From: Chara braunii
Taxonomy: Eukaryota > Streptophyta > Charophyceae > Charales > Characeae
DNA length: 22,500 nt
Direction: 5' to 3'
Assembly: GCA_003427395.1 (NCBI GenBank)
Contig: BFEA01000047.1
Coordinates: 2,535,105-2,557,604, forward strand
A program made the translations under genes and the position numbers. Positions 9,143 to 18,802 of the stretch are shown piece by piece (the stretch's first letter is position 1; the number at the start of each line of letters is the position of its first letter). The notes beneath the pieces are model-generated. The model had not been told where the DNA came from and made no database searches. It saw only the letters and a list, made by a program, of their open reading frames with translations.

Positions 9143-10255
9143 TTGCCTGAGCTCGACGACACCATTAGCAAGTTACTAGGAATCATGGTGTCGGTGTCTT
9201 TTCAGACCATGCTGCAAGCTAGCCCTAGGTTGCTCAAAGGGCTTAAACTACTGTTGACTCGGAGGCGAGTAGAAATAGGCGACAACCCCGAATTACCGAA
9301 GGGGGAGAGGGAGGAGGAAGCTCCGCAAGAAGTGACTAACCTTCAGAGGAGTCGCGGGGACTTGGAGGATCTCGAAAAAGCTTTTGCAGACATCCGTTTG
9401 AGCTTGCCCGACCGAGAGGGCGGCGAAGTCATGAGGTCACCACCCGGGACAAAGCTTAGCTTTCATGCGCTACCCGTAGGGAAACTGGAAATCCAGATCG
9501 GGAGTCATCATACCGATGCATTAGCAGAAATCACTCTCATAAGAAGAGATTTCGCAACGATCACAGGATGTACGGTAAACAAGGAAGTAACAGGGAGCAT
9601 CCGGGGAGCTGGCGGGGAAATCCCGTTCGCTGGGTATGTCACGAAGTGTGCTGTAAAGGCAGGGGTCAGATAATCGATCTGGTCGTTTCAGCGGATGACC
9701 GTAATGGAGGAAATGGACCACGACATAATCCTCGGGAGACTGTGGTGCGCAAACGTGGAGATGATAGGCATGCACCTTCATGATGGCTCATACATGGTAG
9801 ACATAGAGGACCCTGTGACCAGCCGGGGAGAGCTCCTCCGACTCCTTGGAACGGGAGGAAACCCCCCGAAGGGGCAATTGACAACATGGTCGCCGTCGTT
9901 CGAGGATAGCACACGAAAAGGGGCTTTCGCACGAATTGAGGGTATGAGAGAAAGGGTAGAAATCGTGATTGAGGAAGCATTCAACAAAAAAGAGCTGATC
10001 AAGATGGGCCTGCCCCAGAAGAAGAGGAGGCAGGAGGACAAAAACCTAGGTGTTATGGTAGCGGAAAAGGACTTAAGGGTCGAACTTGGTGGTAGCCTGC
10101 CCAAACAGAAAGAAGTACACATAGACCTGTCAGAAATCGCACTCGAGATCCCCAATCTATTGCAACTCGTCGAGGCTCTCAGATACCACAAGGTAGAAGT
10201 GGATTCGGCAGCCTTGGCCAAGTTCGAAAGAGAGGTGCAAAAGGGATATGCCTGA
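9143..10255 (+). pseudogene. Retropepsin-like protease region, active-site motif missing
   Basis: It is in the same frame as gag. An acidic linker (9143-9440) leads to a retropepsin-like domain: FHALPVGKLEIQIGSHHTDAL, then AEITLIRRDFA, GEIPFAGYV and, after TAA 9671-9673, DHDIILGRLWC (the ILGxxW-type end of Ty3 proteases). In intact relatives a D-S/T-G-A motif sits between TDAL and AEITLI. Here the residues pass directly from Leu (codon 9521) to Ala (codon 9524), consistent with an in-frame deletion that removes the catalytic Asp. After ILGRLWC comes DGSYMVDIED and a charged linker to TGA 10253-10255. It would have cleaved the gag-pol polyprotein; this copy should be inactive. Confidence 0.7.
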
Positions 10256-10257
10256 AT

Positions 10258-12842
10258 GAGAAACTAGTTAGTATTCAACCACGAGTCGTAGAGGCGACGG
10301 GGGCAATTCCGACTGTTCATTTTTTAGGAGAAAGATCCCGGAAGGAAGTGTTCGAAAGTACAAGCCGGTAGGGAAGAAAGCAAAACTGGTCTCGATCCTG
10401 CTAGAGACATCAAAGGAAGAGGCTATGGAGAAGGAGGAAGAGGTCCTTCGAGTGATCCGAGAAAGAAGGGCAACGGAGGGACATCGGATACCAGATGAGG
10501 TAGCGGACACAATGAAGATAGGGATAGGCGGGTTCTTAACGGAAGAAGAAACCCGCCCGATCAAGAGGACATGCCAGGAGTTTCACCTGACATTTGTCTT
10601 TAGTGATCATCAGAAGAGACGACTGGATGCGAAGTTGATCCCTCCGGTCAGAATCTACACGGTAGAACATGAATGCTGGAATGACAAAGGGTCGTCCTAT
10701 GAATTTGGGATAGCAGGAGAAGTGACAGACCTCCTCCGAGCAAAGATGGACTCCTCTGTTGCGGAGCGTACGGCATCGCCATACACAAATCGGTGGTTCG
10801 TCTTTCGGAAGCCTGACAAGACACTAAGGTGGATTCAGGACCTGCAGAAGTTGAATGCGGTAATCATCTGGGATGTTGACTCGCTACCTCAGGCTGACTT
10901 ATTAGCAGAATCGCACGCCGGTTGGAGCATTTACTCCCTGATAGATTTGTAGTCAGGGTAGGACCAGCTTCCGTTGGATGTTCGGGACAGGCCATACACC
11001 GCTATGCACACCCCCGTAGGCCAACTACAGATGCAAGTGACCCCTATGGAATTCACAAACGCGGTGGCCGAAGCGCAACGCAGGATGCTCGTTGTGGCCG
11101 GGGAGATGTTCCCAGAGAAATGTGAGCCTTACATCGATGATAATCCGATCAAAGGCGCGCAGGAGAAGGACGAGACGGAAGTCCAGCCGAGGATTCGACG
11201 TTTTGTGAGGGACCACCTGCAGGACATCAAGGACTTACTCCGCCGGTTCCTAGTATACAACATTACGGCTAGTGGACCAAAGAGTATCCCAGCAGTACCA
11301 GAGGTAACTATACTAGGATTTCGTTGTGGTGCTTACGGCAGGAAGCCGGATCCGGCAAAGACCGACAAGAAATCACAGTGGCCGACACCACTGCGCACGG
11401 CGATGGAGGTAAGGGTATTCCTGGGCGTGGTCGGCTCTTGGAGGATCGTCATTAAGAACTTTGCCAAGATTGTTGATCCTATCCGGGCTATGATCATGGA
11501 AAAAGGAACCATGGACTGGACGGAGGAGCGAGAAGGGGTTGTCCAAAGGCTCAAGGACATATTCACATCTGAGACAGTCGCCCTGTCCGCACTTTGTTTT
11601 AATGACGAAGTGGGACGACCCTTCATCCTAGAGACGGATAGGGGACCTTTGGCCGTAGGAGGTGTGTTGATTCAAAGGGATGAGGGAGGAAAAGAGAGGC
11701 CGATTAGGTTTGAAAGTAGAACCCTGAACTCCGCAGAACGGCGGTACTCGCAATTCAAGAAGGAAGTCCTAGCCATCCTGCATTGCCTTAAGACCTTTCA
11801 GGCCTACCTATTCGGGAGGCGGTTCATCTTAAGGATCGATCCGACGAATGTCGCATGGGCTCTAAAGAATTACAGGCTTATAGATCCGACGATAGGGAGA
11901 TGGGTAGGATTCATCTGGCAGTTCGATTACAAGATCGAATGGATTGTTGGAATCCGCAACAAGGCAGATGGGCTGAGTCAGGTTTGCATCACTCCCGAAG
12001 GGATGGAGGATGCAGAGCCCATAGACGCATTCCTCGAATACGAAGGAGGGACTCTCGCGGTGGATAACGAAATGATGAGCGGGGAATGCACATCGAGAGA
12101 ACTATTGATCCAGACTTTGGAGAAGGGGGCACCTGCCGTAGTAGCAGAACTTAGAGAAGGATCAGTTACCACTCGAGGACGCAGGGAAGAAAAGGATTCA
12201 TGGGGAGCGATAGTAGGACGGAAAGAGGAACTAATGGCAATGGCGGTCGAGGGAGGACGGGAAGCAGTGATGAGCTTAGTGGAATCTTGGGAAAGGAAAG
12301 AGTTGCAATGGTTGCTAAACCAGATGCAGGAAGGAAAGGATGAGGGCAATGAAGGAAAGGAGTTTTTCTATGTCCAATCATACGAAGGGCTCTTCCATGA
12401 GATCGGGCTGTTATTGGTAGGAAACAAACAACCTACGGAAGTCAATATTAAAGCAAGAGAAGAAGCCGAAAGGTACGTCCTAAGGGGCGGGCACTTGTTC
12501 CGAAGGGAGGAAGGTGCTTTGCCCAGAAGGCTTGTGTGCGGAAGATCTAGGCAAGTAGACGTTATCGAGGCAATGCACGATGGGTTGGCTGGAGGTCATC
12601 GATCGTCCAAAGAAACGCTTGCAAAGATAACGTCACTCTATTATTGGCTAGGCATGGCAGGCATGGTCGCCATATACTGCCAGACTTGTATTATTTGCCA
12701 AGAACGAAGCTCGGTGCGGGTCTTCAAGCCGCTTAGACCAACGCGGGTGCTAGGACCGAAACATTTGGTCCACCTCGACCTTGCAGTCATGCCTGTATCA
12801 ACGGATGGGTACAGGTATATCTGGATGCGCGAGACAACCTGA
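10258..12842 (+). pseudogene. pol: Reverse transcriptase, RNase H and integrase zinc-binding region
   Basis: A short piece in a third frame (10258-10371, NEKLVSIQPRVVEATG) bridges to the main frame, which reads from about 10355. RT: SPYTNRWFVFRKPD, LRWIQDLQKLNAV, YSLIDL-stop-SG-stop-DQ (TAG at 10950-10952 and 10959-10961), TPMEFTNAVAE, and the catalytic YIDD at 11130-11141. RNase H: ETDRGPLAVGGVL, FKKEVLAILHCL, LRIDPTNVAW and NKADGLSQ keep the usual acidic residues. The integrase N-terminal zinc module is HDGLAGGH...CQTCIICQ. The frame ends at TGA 12840-12842. Upstream ATGs are not relevant because this is polyprotein. Sequence near YIDD (YIDDNPIKG) differs from the common FxDDIL form. Confidence 0.85.
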
Positions 12843-13690
12843 GCGGGTTCGTGGAGGCAGTCGCCCTTAAGAAAAAGACAGGGAGAAGTGTGGAGGACTG
12901 GATAGAAGACTTTTACTTGAGGCATCCATTCGTCTGGAGGTTTATAACAAACAATGGGATGGAGTTTGTAAACCAAGAAGTATTGGGGGTGCTTAAGAGA
13001 CTCTGCGTACTGATCAAACTCATCGAGCCGTATCACCCTGAGGTCAATGCACCTGTGGAAAGGGGGCACCGAACCTTGAAGAACACGATTGCAAAGCTCA
13101 CAGCGGACCATCTGGGAAACTGGCCTAGGTATCTTAAGCAGACTGTCTTTGCAGAGAATATGACCCCTAAAAGGACAACAGGGTGTATCCCGACAGAGCT
13201 TTGGTATGGAAAAGAGATCGACTTTCCTGTGAAAGCCTTGGTACCTACCTGGAATAGGTTAGATGATGATCCGCAAATGACCACTGAAGAGTTGATCGAG
13301 GCAAGATGTCAACAAATCCTTCAGAATGAGGAGGTCATGGAAGACATCGCCAACCGGGTGCTGGACAGCAGAATGAGGGACAAAGCAAGGTGGGACTATG
13401 TTAAGAATGTCAGAAAGGAGTCACTTCAGGTGGGGGAGATGATATTGCTAAGGAACTCGACACTAGAAAGTACTTGGTCGGGACAGTTGGGAAGGAGGTT
13501 CAAAGGTCCCTACCGGGTCGCCAAGCTGCTGGGACTGAACACCTTCGAACTGGAAGATTTGGATGAAACTGGATTGAAAGGGCCCTTCCCGAGGCAACGA
13601 CTGGTCAGGTTTCTAAATCGGGACCCAGTGGAACAATGGCTTCACGAGGCCGAAGATAAGAAAATTGAGGAGCCACAAGCTAAAGACTGA
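12822..13690 (+). pseudogene. Integrase catalytic core and GPY/F C-terminal domain
   Basis: Integrase continues in another frame after a shift near 12822-12830, where ARDNLSGFVEAVAL, the usual sequence after the first catalytic Asp (HLDLAVMP, upstream frame), is restored. FITNNGMEF corresponds to the conserved TDNG block with Asn (codon AAC at 12950) in place of the catalytic Asp. The third residue, Glu (13058-13060), is kept in PYHPEVNAPVERGHR. The C-terminal part shows MRDKARWDYVKN, LGRRFKGPYRVAKLLG and RLVRFLNRD, a GPY/F module, and ends at TGA 13688-13690. No chromodomain follows. The enzyme would insert element DNA; with Asp replaced it should be catalytically dead. Confidence 0.85.
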
Positions 13691-14053
13691 CCACAGCCTT
13701 GCCCACACTATGTTTTGTCTCTGACCATGTTCGTGGGACTGTCATTTTTTTTTGGGACTGGCGCTTTGGCGTGGACTGACTGAGGTTGAAAGGCAGCATG
13801 ACTTGGGGGCTTGCAATATCTGGCTTGTGTGACAACGGGAAGGGATGTTTGGGGCATTGTACCATAGTTTTTGGAAAATAAAAATAAAAATCATCACAAA
13901 CGATGCATTCGCATGTATAATAGGGGCATGCTGCGAAGGATGCTGGGAGCATTTTGGAAAAAATGGGGGACTACCTACCAGACTGGGGGAATGGGTGCAT
14001 GAGGGGCTTTGCGGGTGTTGTTTTGTTATACAGGGTCTAAAAGAAAAAAAAAG
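13691..14053. other. Spacer between pol and the 3' ORF
   Basis: No gene seen. Two GGGACTG sequences flank a T-run (13735-13760). An A/T-rich segment with AATAAAAATAAAA (about 13877-13890) could serve as a polyadenylation signal. An A-run (14040-14052) immediately precedes the next ATG. Confidence 0.35.
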
Positions 14054-14965
14054 ATGGAGTTCGGTGACGAAAATGACAGCGGGGCAATCAACAGGCCTAC
14101 CGGAGGGGAGGAAGCAGGACCAAGCCAAGGAAGGAGAGCGGCAAAGAGAAAGTTGTATATAGGACTCACGGGTGACCTAGTGGTAGGCAGGGGAGGAAGG
14201 AAATGCTTGTGTAGGAAACCCTCAGACCTCCGCGAGGGAGAAGGTATATAAATCTCGTCTGACAGTGAGGGAGGGAAGGAAAAGGCAGAAGTGGAAGAGG
14301 AAGGCAATACAGAGATGGGAAACCGGGTTCAGGTCTCTGACGAGGAAGGAGTCAACAGGGGCAAGCGACGTGAGACTTGGCATGGGGAGAGCAAGGGGGG
14401 ACAAGACATGTGCGACGAATACGAGGAGGGTGAGGAAAGAAGGGAGAGCCCGCTTGAAGGACGAAGCGGCCACGACAGTTGCGAGGGGTATGGGACGGGG
14501 GTCGAGATTCCTTTTACCTACGATCCAAAGAACCTTGCAGGTGGGTATAGCCCCATACAGACAGAAGACGAGGAGGACGAGGAGGAGGATGTGCAAGAAG
14601 TCATAGAAATCAGCAGCGGGGATGAGAGGGATGAGATCTCGAGGCCTAGAGAAGAGGGGCGGCCTCCGATGCACCAGCCGGGCGACGGGGCTTTCGAATA
14701 GGAGGACGAGTTTGGGCCAACGCCCAGTCATTGGTTTCAGCAATGGACCAATGTGATCAGACACGAATGGATTATCAAGACTAGGGAACTCGCAAGGGCA
14801 GGGGTGGAAGCCACGCCACTGGATTTTTTTAACGAGGCAGAGTTGCATAAAATTGTAAGGATGAAAAGAGAGATCGAGACTTACGGCCTGGGGGTTAGGA
14901 AGCCTGCCGAGGAACGGGATGGACAAGGAACTGGGCGTAAGGCAGCAATAAGAACTAGGTCTTGA
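14054..14965 (+). pseudogene. Acidic ORF downstream of pol (two in-frame stops)
   Basis: One frame runs from ATG 14054 to TGA 14963-14965 (about 303 codons) with stops only at TAA 14249-14251 and TAG 14699-14701. This is longer than expected by chance in one frame. The first section is Gly/Arg/Lys-rich, then ISSDSEGG and long Glu-rich stretches follow. A run of acidic residues (EDEEDEEEDVQ) leads into EVIEISSGDERDE, which resembles a SUMO-interacting motif (hydrophobic V-I-x-I core followed by Ser and acidic residues). The C-terminal part (HWFQQWTNVIRHEWIIKTRELARAGVEATPLDFF) looks globular and amphipathic. No envelope features such as a signal peptide or transmembrane helix are seen. It may be a third ORF of the retroelement; function unknown. 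Confidence 0.45.
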
Positions 14966-15530
14966 CTTAGCATTGAAAAGGATCGCTGTTTTTCTGTCTG
15001 CAGAGACGTGAGAATGACGAGAACGTGTATAGTATGGGCAAGCTTGCTAAGGATGAAGTAAAAAGAGGGTCAGCTAAGGCTGTGTCACGATAAGATAGAA
15101 GATAGTTTTTTAGGCTACTTTTTGAATGAGCCTCTTTGGGTACACAAGACAAAGACATGGGATTTGGGATGAGACCAATTGGGAGAGGGTGTATTGTGAA
15201 TTCTGTATGGAATAAGGATTATGCTTTTGAGAGGGAAAAATCTTGAGTACGGATAAACGAGCGAACCATGGCATTGAATGATTGGTCGAGTACAAAAGAG
15301 GTTAGGGAACCTATGGGTTAAGGGGCGTGAAGAACACTCCTTTCCTAGGAGCCTAATCCAACTGAGTCATGAATGAGACTGAGAATAACCGAAACCTGAG
15401 TGATCAGGAAGAGTGAAAATGGAAGGGGCGCTTTTGTCTTTTGTTATGGATGAACGGCCGGGTGGGTTAGTGCTGCTTGGGGTCACGAGCCCCAACTCGA
15501 GTGCTAGACGCTAAGTCGGATGTACGCATG
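14966..15530. other. Non-coding stretch, possible 3' terminal region of the element
   Basis: No gene seen. This is where a 3' LTR might be expected, but I found no long direct repeat of it upstream of gag. A short inverted repeat GGGGTCACGAGCCCC lies near 15479-15493. Confidence 0.35.
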
Positions 15531-15646
15531 GATGGTAGATTACTGTGAGAAATGGAATGGATGGTACATTACGGTGAGAAATGAAATGGATAGTACATTA
15601 CTGTGAGAAATGGAATGGATGGTACATTACTGTGAGAAATAGAAGA
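15531..15646 (+). repeat. Tandem repeat, 29-bp unit, four copies
   Basis: Units start at 15531, 15560, 15589 and 15618, each exactly 29 bp, with the pattern GATGGTACATTACTGTGAGA followed by AATGGAATG. Copies differ at one to three positions. It contains a GAGAAATGGAATGG core resembling that of the next two arrays. Confidence 0.92.
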
Positions 15647-15743
15647 AAGAGAACAGCACGCAAAAGATGAGATGACCACCTTCTAACCTTCAAGACGGAA
15701 ATGGGATCCGTAACCTCGAGGCCCACCCCCTCGGGCACTAACA

Positions 15744-15903
15744 TTGAGAATGGAAAGGAATGGCCCTAACCAGTCTGTTCGACTTGAGAATGGAAAGGAG
15801 TGGCCCTAACCAGGCTGTTCGACTTAAGAATGGAAATGAATGGCCCTAACCAAGCTGTTCGACTTGAGAATGGAAAAGAACGACCCTAACCAGGTTGTTC
15901 GAG
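15744..15903 (+). repeat. Tandem repeat, 40-bp unit, four copies
   Basis: Units start at 15744, 15784, 15824 and 15864, spaced exactly 40 bp. The shared pattern is TTGAGAATGGAAAGGAATGG, then CCCTAACCAGNCTGTTCGAC. A partial GAGAATGG follows at the end. Copies are about 85-95 percent alike by eye. Confidence 0.92.
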
Positions 15904-16008
15904 AATGGTCCCTGACAAAGGTCATTCTTTTTGAAATAGGCACTGGGGTCCCCTGCATATCTGATTGAGAAAGGTTGATTGAGAACGTGCTGGAATGAGC
16001 AATAAGAG

Positions 16009-16270
16009 ATGGAAAGGGTCGGTGGGTCGGTCATTGAAATAGCCAATGGGATGAGAGAAATGGAAAGGGTCGGTGGGTCGGTCATTGAAATAGCCAATGG
16101 GATGAGCGAAATGGAAAGGGTCGGAGAGTCCGTCATTGAAATAGCCAATGGGATGAGAGGAAGAGATGGAAAAGACCGGTGGGTCGGTTATTGAAATAAG
16201 CCAAAGGGGTGGACGAAAGAGATGAAAAGGGTCGGTGGGTCGGCCGCTGAAATAGCCAAGGGGGCGGAAG
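16009..16270 (+). repeat. Tandem repeat, 51-56-bp unit, five copies
   Basis: Units start at 16009, 16060, 16111, 16166 and 16222. The first three are spaced exactly 51 bp and the later ones 55-56 bp. The pattern is ATGGAAAGGGTCGGTGGGTC, then GGTCATTGAAATAGCCAATGGGATGA. Because 51 is a multiple of three, the first units read as an open 17-residue repeat (MERVGGSVIEIANGMRE), but nothing else supports translation. Two N bases (16333-16334) lie shortly after. Confidence 0.9.
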
Positions 16271-16610
16271 AAAGATGTGAATGAGAAGGACAGGATAAAG
16301 AAGGCGGAGCCTTAAAGCTGAGAAGGGCAGGGNNCGTTGGGACGGTCACAGAGATTGGGTGTTGAGGAATGAGAAAATTGAGGATTGAGTGGGCGGAAGG
16401 GTCAGTCTTGAGAAATAGCTATTGAGAGAATGACCGCAAGACCGGCCATGTGGGTGGCCTTGTTGATGAGAGGTTGTCAGACCATCCACGAGAATCAGCC
16501 TTGGAAATAGCATTGGATTGAATGATTGAGGATTGAATATTGCATTGCATAGGCAGGGGACCCTAGGCAACTTGAAATGGATTTGAAAATGGCCTTGAAA
16601 TTGATTTTTT
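16271..16610. other. Non-coding stretch after the 51-bp array
   Basis: No gene seen. It is purine-rich and contains scattered short pieces resembling the preceding repeats (GAGAAATAGC, GGAATGAG, TTGAGAAATAGC), so it may be decayed repeat. The NN at 16333-16334 may be a small unresolved gap. Confidence 0.35.
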
Positions 16611-17440
16611 TCTTTTTCTAGTCTTTGGCCTCACCAGGAGGGGGATATCGGTGCTCGCACCGCGACCCCAAGACCTCTATCCCTGTAAAGGAAAAAGTCT
16701 TAGCGCGACTTGTTTCTCTTATAAGGGGTGGAGGGTTGAAGGACCAAGGCACCTACCTCTTGGATCGGTGCGGGATGTCCGAAACTGACCCCGACAACGA
16801 GCTCTAGTCGGGAAGTTGAAGTTGCGCCTCGTGTTGAACGCCTAAACGTCAAAGGGTGAGAGAACCAAATGGGCGAGAAAGTCATTCTTTTTTTAGTCTC
16901 CTTTGTTCTCCCCAACCCCTCGCCATGCCGTTGAGGGGCGGCACGGCCGCTTGGAATGGACCACAACGGCTCGCGTTAAGTTGAGCAGCACTGTCCAGAG
17001 GGAGGAATTGGGCGTGGTACCGGGTGGAAGCCACAACCACCACGGGGCATTGACACCGCCCCGCCGGAGCATTACAACCGCTTCGAGACTAATTGCGAGG
17101 TCTTTGTAACTGCACTCGTGGACTAATTGAGAGTTTCAAGTCTCTTGAAAGGAAGAGGCCGGATCCAAGAAAACACCACTCGGGAGGAACGATTCGCGAG
17201 GAAGTCCTTACGGCAAGACGAGGTCCTGGGAGGCTTGGACTGGACCTGCCTTTCATATGTGAGGAGGTACCTCAGTAATGATGCCCATCTCGTAAGCGGC
17301 AAAAGGTCGACAGAGTAAGGGGATGAGGTGAGTTATCAGCAGGGGAAGGACTGATCACCCTTCCTTTTTGAGGCTAGTAGGCTGGCATCTGCCTACTCGT
17401 TGGTAGGCCAAAGGTTGCGTACCTCCGAGTGAAAACTAGT
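16611..17440. other. Unrecognised segment, weak coding potential
   Basis: A pyrimidine tract ending TTTTTTTCTTTTTCTAG (to 16621) resembles a 3' splice site and is followed by an open frame to TAG 16805-16807 (SLASPGGGYRCSHRDPKTS...). A further pair of overlapping short frames occurs at 17093-17318. None shows a domain I recognise. They could be exon remnants, retroelement debris or chance. I annotate no gene. Confidence 0.2.
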
Positions 17441-17444
17441 CGTG

Positions 17445-17479
17445 CGATAGGGACATCGCATTTTGAGTGGGGGGAAGGT
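17445..17479 (+). other. Hairpin plus polypurine tract, LTR-junction-like
   Basis: GCGAT/ATCGC forms a 5-bp hairpin (17445-17460), followed by GAGTGGGGGGAAGG (17466-17479) and then TGTGCC (17480). The same order, hairpin of GCGAT type, G-rich purine tract, TGTG, recurs at 18803-18840. In LTR elements a purine tract directly precedes the 3' LTR, whose first bases are TG. It is therefore a candidate terminus of a degraded element. Confidence 0.4.
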
Positions 17480-17538
17480 GTGCCATCTACCGAAGAAAAA
17501 ACGTGCAAAAGATAAGGATACCATGAGCGTAAGGATGG

Positions 17539-17935
17539 ATGAGTAATCGACTTTGCGCAGGCTTGAGAAAAGGTCTGGCAAGATGTCCAGAAGAAAAGAA
17601 AGGATGAGTAATTGACTTTGCGCAGACTTGAGAAAAGGCCTGGCAATTGACATTACATGAGCTTGAGAAAAGGCCTGGCAAGGTATCCAGCTGAGGAACA
17701 GATGTGTGAATGGCTCTGCATGAGCTTGAAAAGAGACCTAGCAAGGTGTCCAGGAGAGAAATGGATGAGTATTTGACCTAGCATGAGCTTGAGAGAAGGT
17801 CTGGCAAGATGTTAAGAAAAGAAAGATATGTGAAATTGGTTTTGCGTAGACCTGAGGAAAAGTCTGGCAAGACGCCCAGAAAAGATATACAGATTTAATG
17901 GACTTTGCATGAGTATGAGAGAGAGAAAGGCCAGA
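17539..17935 (+). repeat. Degenerate tandem repeat, about 59-64-bp unit, about seven copies
   Basis: Units begin near 17539, 17603, 17646 (partial), 17701, 17764, 17825 and 17884. Each carries a variant of GACTTTGCATGAGCTTGAGA, then AAAGGTCTGGCAAGATGTCCAG. The copies are strongly diverged and of uneven length, so this is the oldest-looking array in the cluster. Confidence 0.85.
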
Positions 17936-18130
17936 AGAAATCTGTGAATAAGAAGGACAGTAACGCGCATTTTTAAAGCCTTGATACGAGAAAGGACGAA
18001 TGAGGATGACGCGCATAAGCTGGGCAAAAAGACATGGAAAAAATACGTGGGAACTGGCTAAGCATGAGACTGAGGAAAGAATGATGGGAGAACATGGATT
18101 GCACGGGCCGGAGAGTGAATTATTTTTTTT
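17936..18130. other. Spacer before the methyltransferase fragment
   Basis: No gene seen. One more weak copy of the preceding unit (CTAAGCATGAGACTGAGGAAAG, about 18058-18079) is visible. A T-run (18123-18130) directly precedes the methyltransferase homology. Confidence 0.35.
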
Positions 18131-18682
18131 ATAACCCTAAGAGTAATAAATGAGGTGAAACCAAAATGGTTTCTGCTCGAGAATGTTTTCTCAATGAAAT
18201 GAGAAGATGGATTTGAGATTACGAAGCACTTAAGGGGAGTTGTGCCTGGGTTCACTGATTTGAAGTGGGTATCACCACAGCAAAGGCGGCGGTTGTACTG
18301 GACGAACATCTCCCTTTCGGAGCAAATGCCTGATATTGAGTCGCATCCGAAAACTTGCCTACAATTCGTTATCAACAAAACCAAGGCATAGAATGAGAAA
18401 ACCAATTGTATTATGACAACAAATTGTCATCCTGGGAATAAAGCCAGCATACCAGTAATTAAGTACATGAAGCGAGGAGAGCCCCGTCTGCTTCATGTTA
18501 CTGAAATTCAAAGAATTATGGGCTGCCCTGCTGGGTATACAGAGTTGACTGAAGAGGAAGTTTGCATCTTAATTGAGGAAAAGATAAAGAGGCAGAGCTG
18601 TGACGGAAATGAGCAACCTGGTCTAAGTTGTAGAGCCTTCCACTCCCCCATACCCTCCTCCACCCTAAGAGAAGGAAGCTAA
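18131..18682 (+). pseudogene. DNMT3-like DNA (cytosine-5) methyltransferase, C-terminal fragment
   Basis: One frame encodes the second half of a C5-cytosine methyltransferase. WFLLENVFSM holds motif VI (ENV, 18179-18187). DLKWVSPQQRRRLYWTNI holds motif VIII (QxRxR, 18278-18292). MTTNCHPGNKASIPVI is followed by RLLHVTEIQRIMGCPAGYTEL, matching motif IX and the DNMT3-type region around it. Order and spacing fit DNMT3, including the TTN-type segment; a DRM-type enzyme is less likely but not excluded. TGA (18200-18202) and TAG (18389-18391) interrupt the frame, which ends at TAA 18680-18682. Motifs I-IV upstream and motif X downstream are absent. No intron lies between the motifs. The family adds de novo methylation to DNA; this fragment cannot be active. 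Only about 120 bp separate its end from an LTR-like terminus. Confidence 0.75.
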
Positions 18683-18802
18683 GGAAGACATTGAGAAAGG
18701 AATGGGAAAAGAACAAAACGGACCCTGGCAAACTAACCACCCATAACAACTCATCCTCCTCTCCCGTTTATCCCTCAAAAATCCACTAACAAGAGATTGG
18801 TG

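Larger units (their letters stand above)
7121..13690 (+). mobile_element. Ty3/gypsy-type LTR retrotransposon, internal region, decayed
   Basis: The order is gag (zinc knuckle), protease, reverse transcriptase, RNase H, integrase with a GPY/F-type C-terminus. This gene order (integrase after RNase H) defines the Ty3/gypsy class. Most of gag-protease lies in one frame (7121-10255) and RT to the integrase N-terminus in another (about 10355-12842), then integrase shifts again (about 12827-13690). The polyprotein would be roughly 2,100 codons. Stops interrupt it at 7352, 7514, 8300, 8555, 9011, 9671, 10253, 10950 and 10959. No chromodomain is seen after the GPY/F region. LTRs were not found, and a further ORF at 14054-14965 may belong to the same element. 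It is an old, non-autonomous copy. Confidence 0.85.

Noticed and set aside
10950-10961. Alternative genetic code with TAG read as Tyr
   Set aside because: Other stops in the same element include TAA and TGA at unrelated positions, and frameshifts and a lost catalytic motif show ordinary decay.
12200-12380. Minus-strand frames opposite pol as overlapping genes
   Set aside because: They are shadows of the conserved integrase/RNase H coding strand and show no motif of their own.
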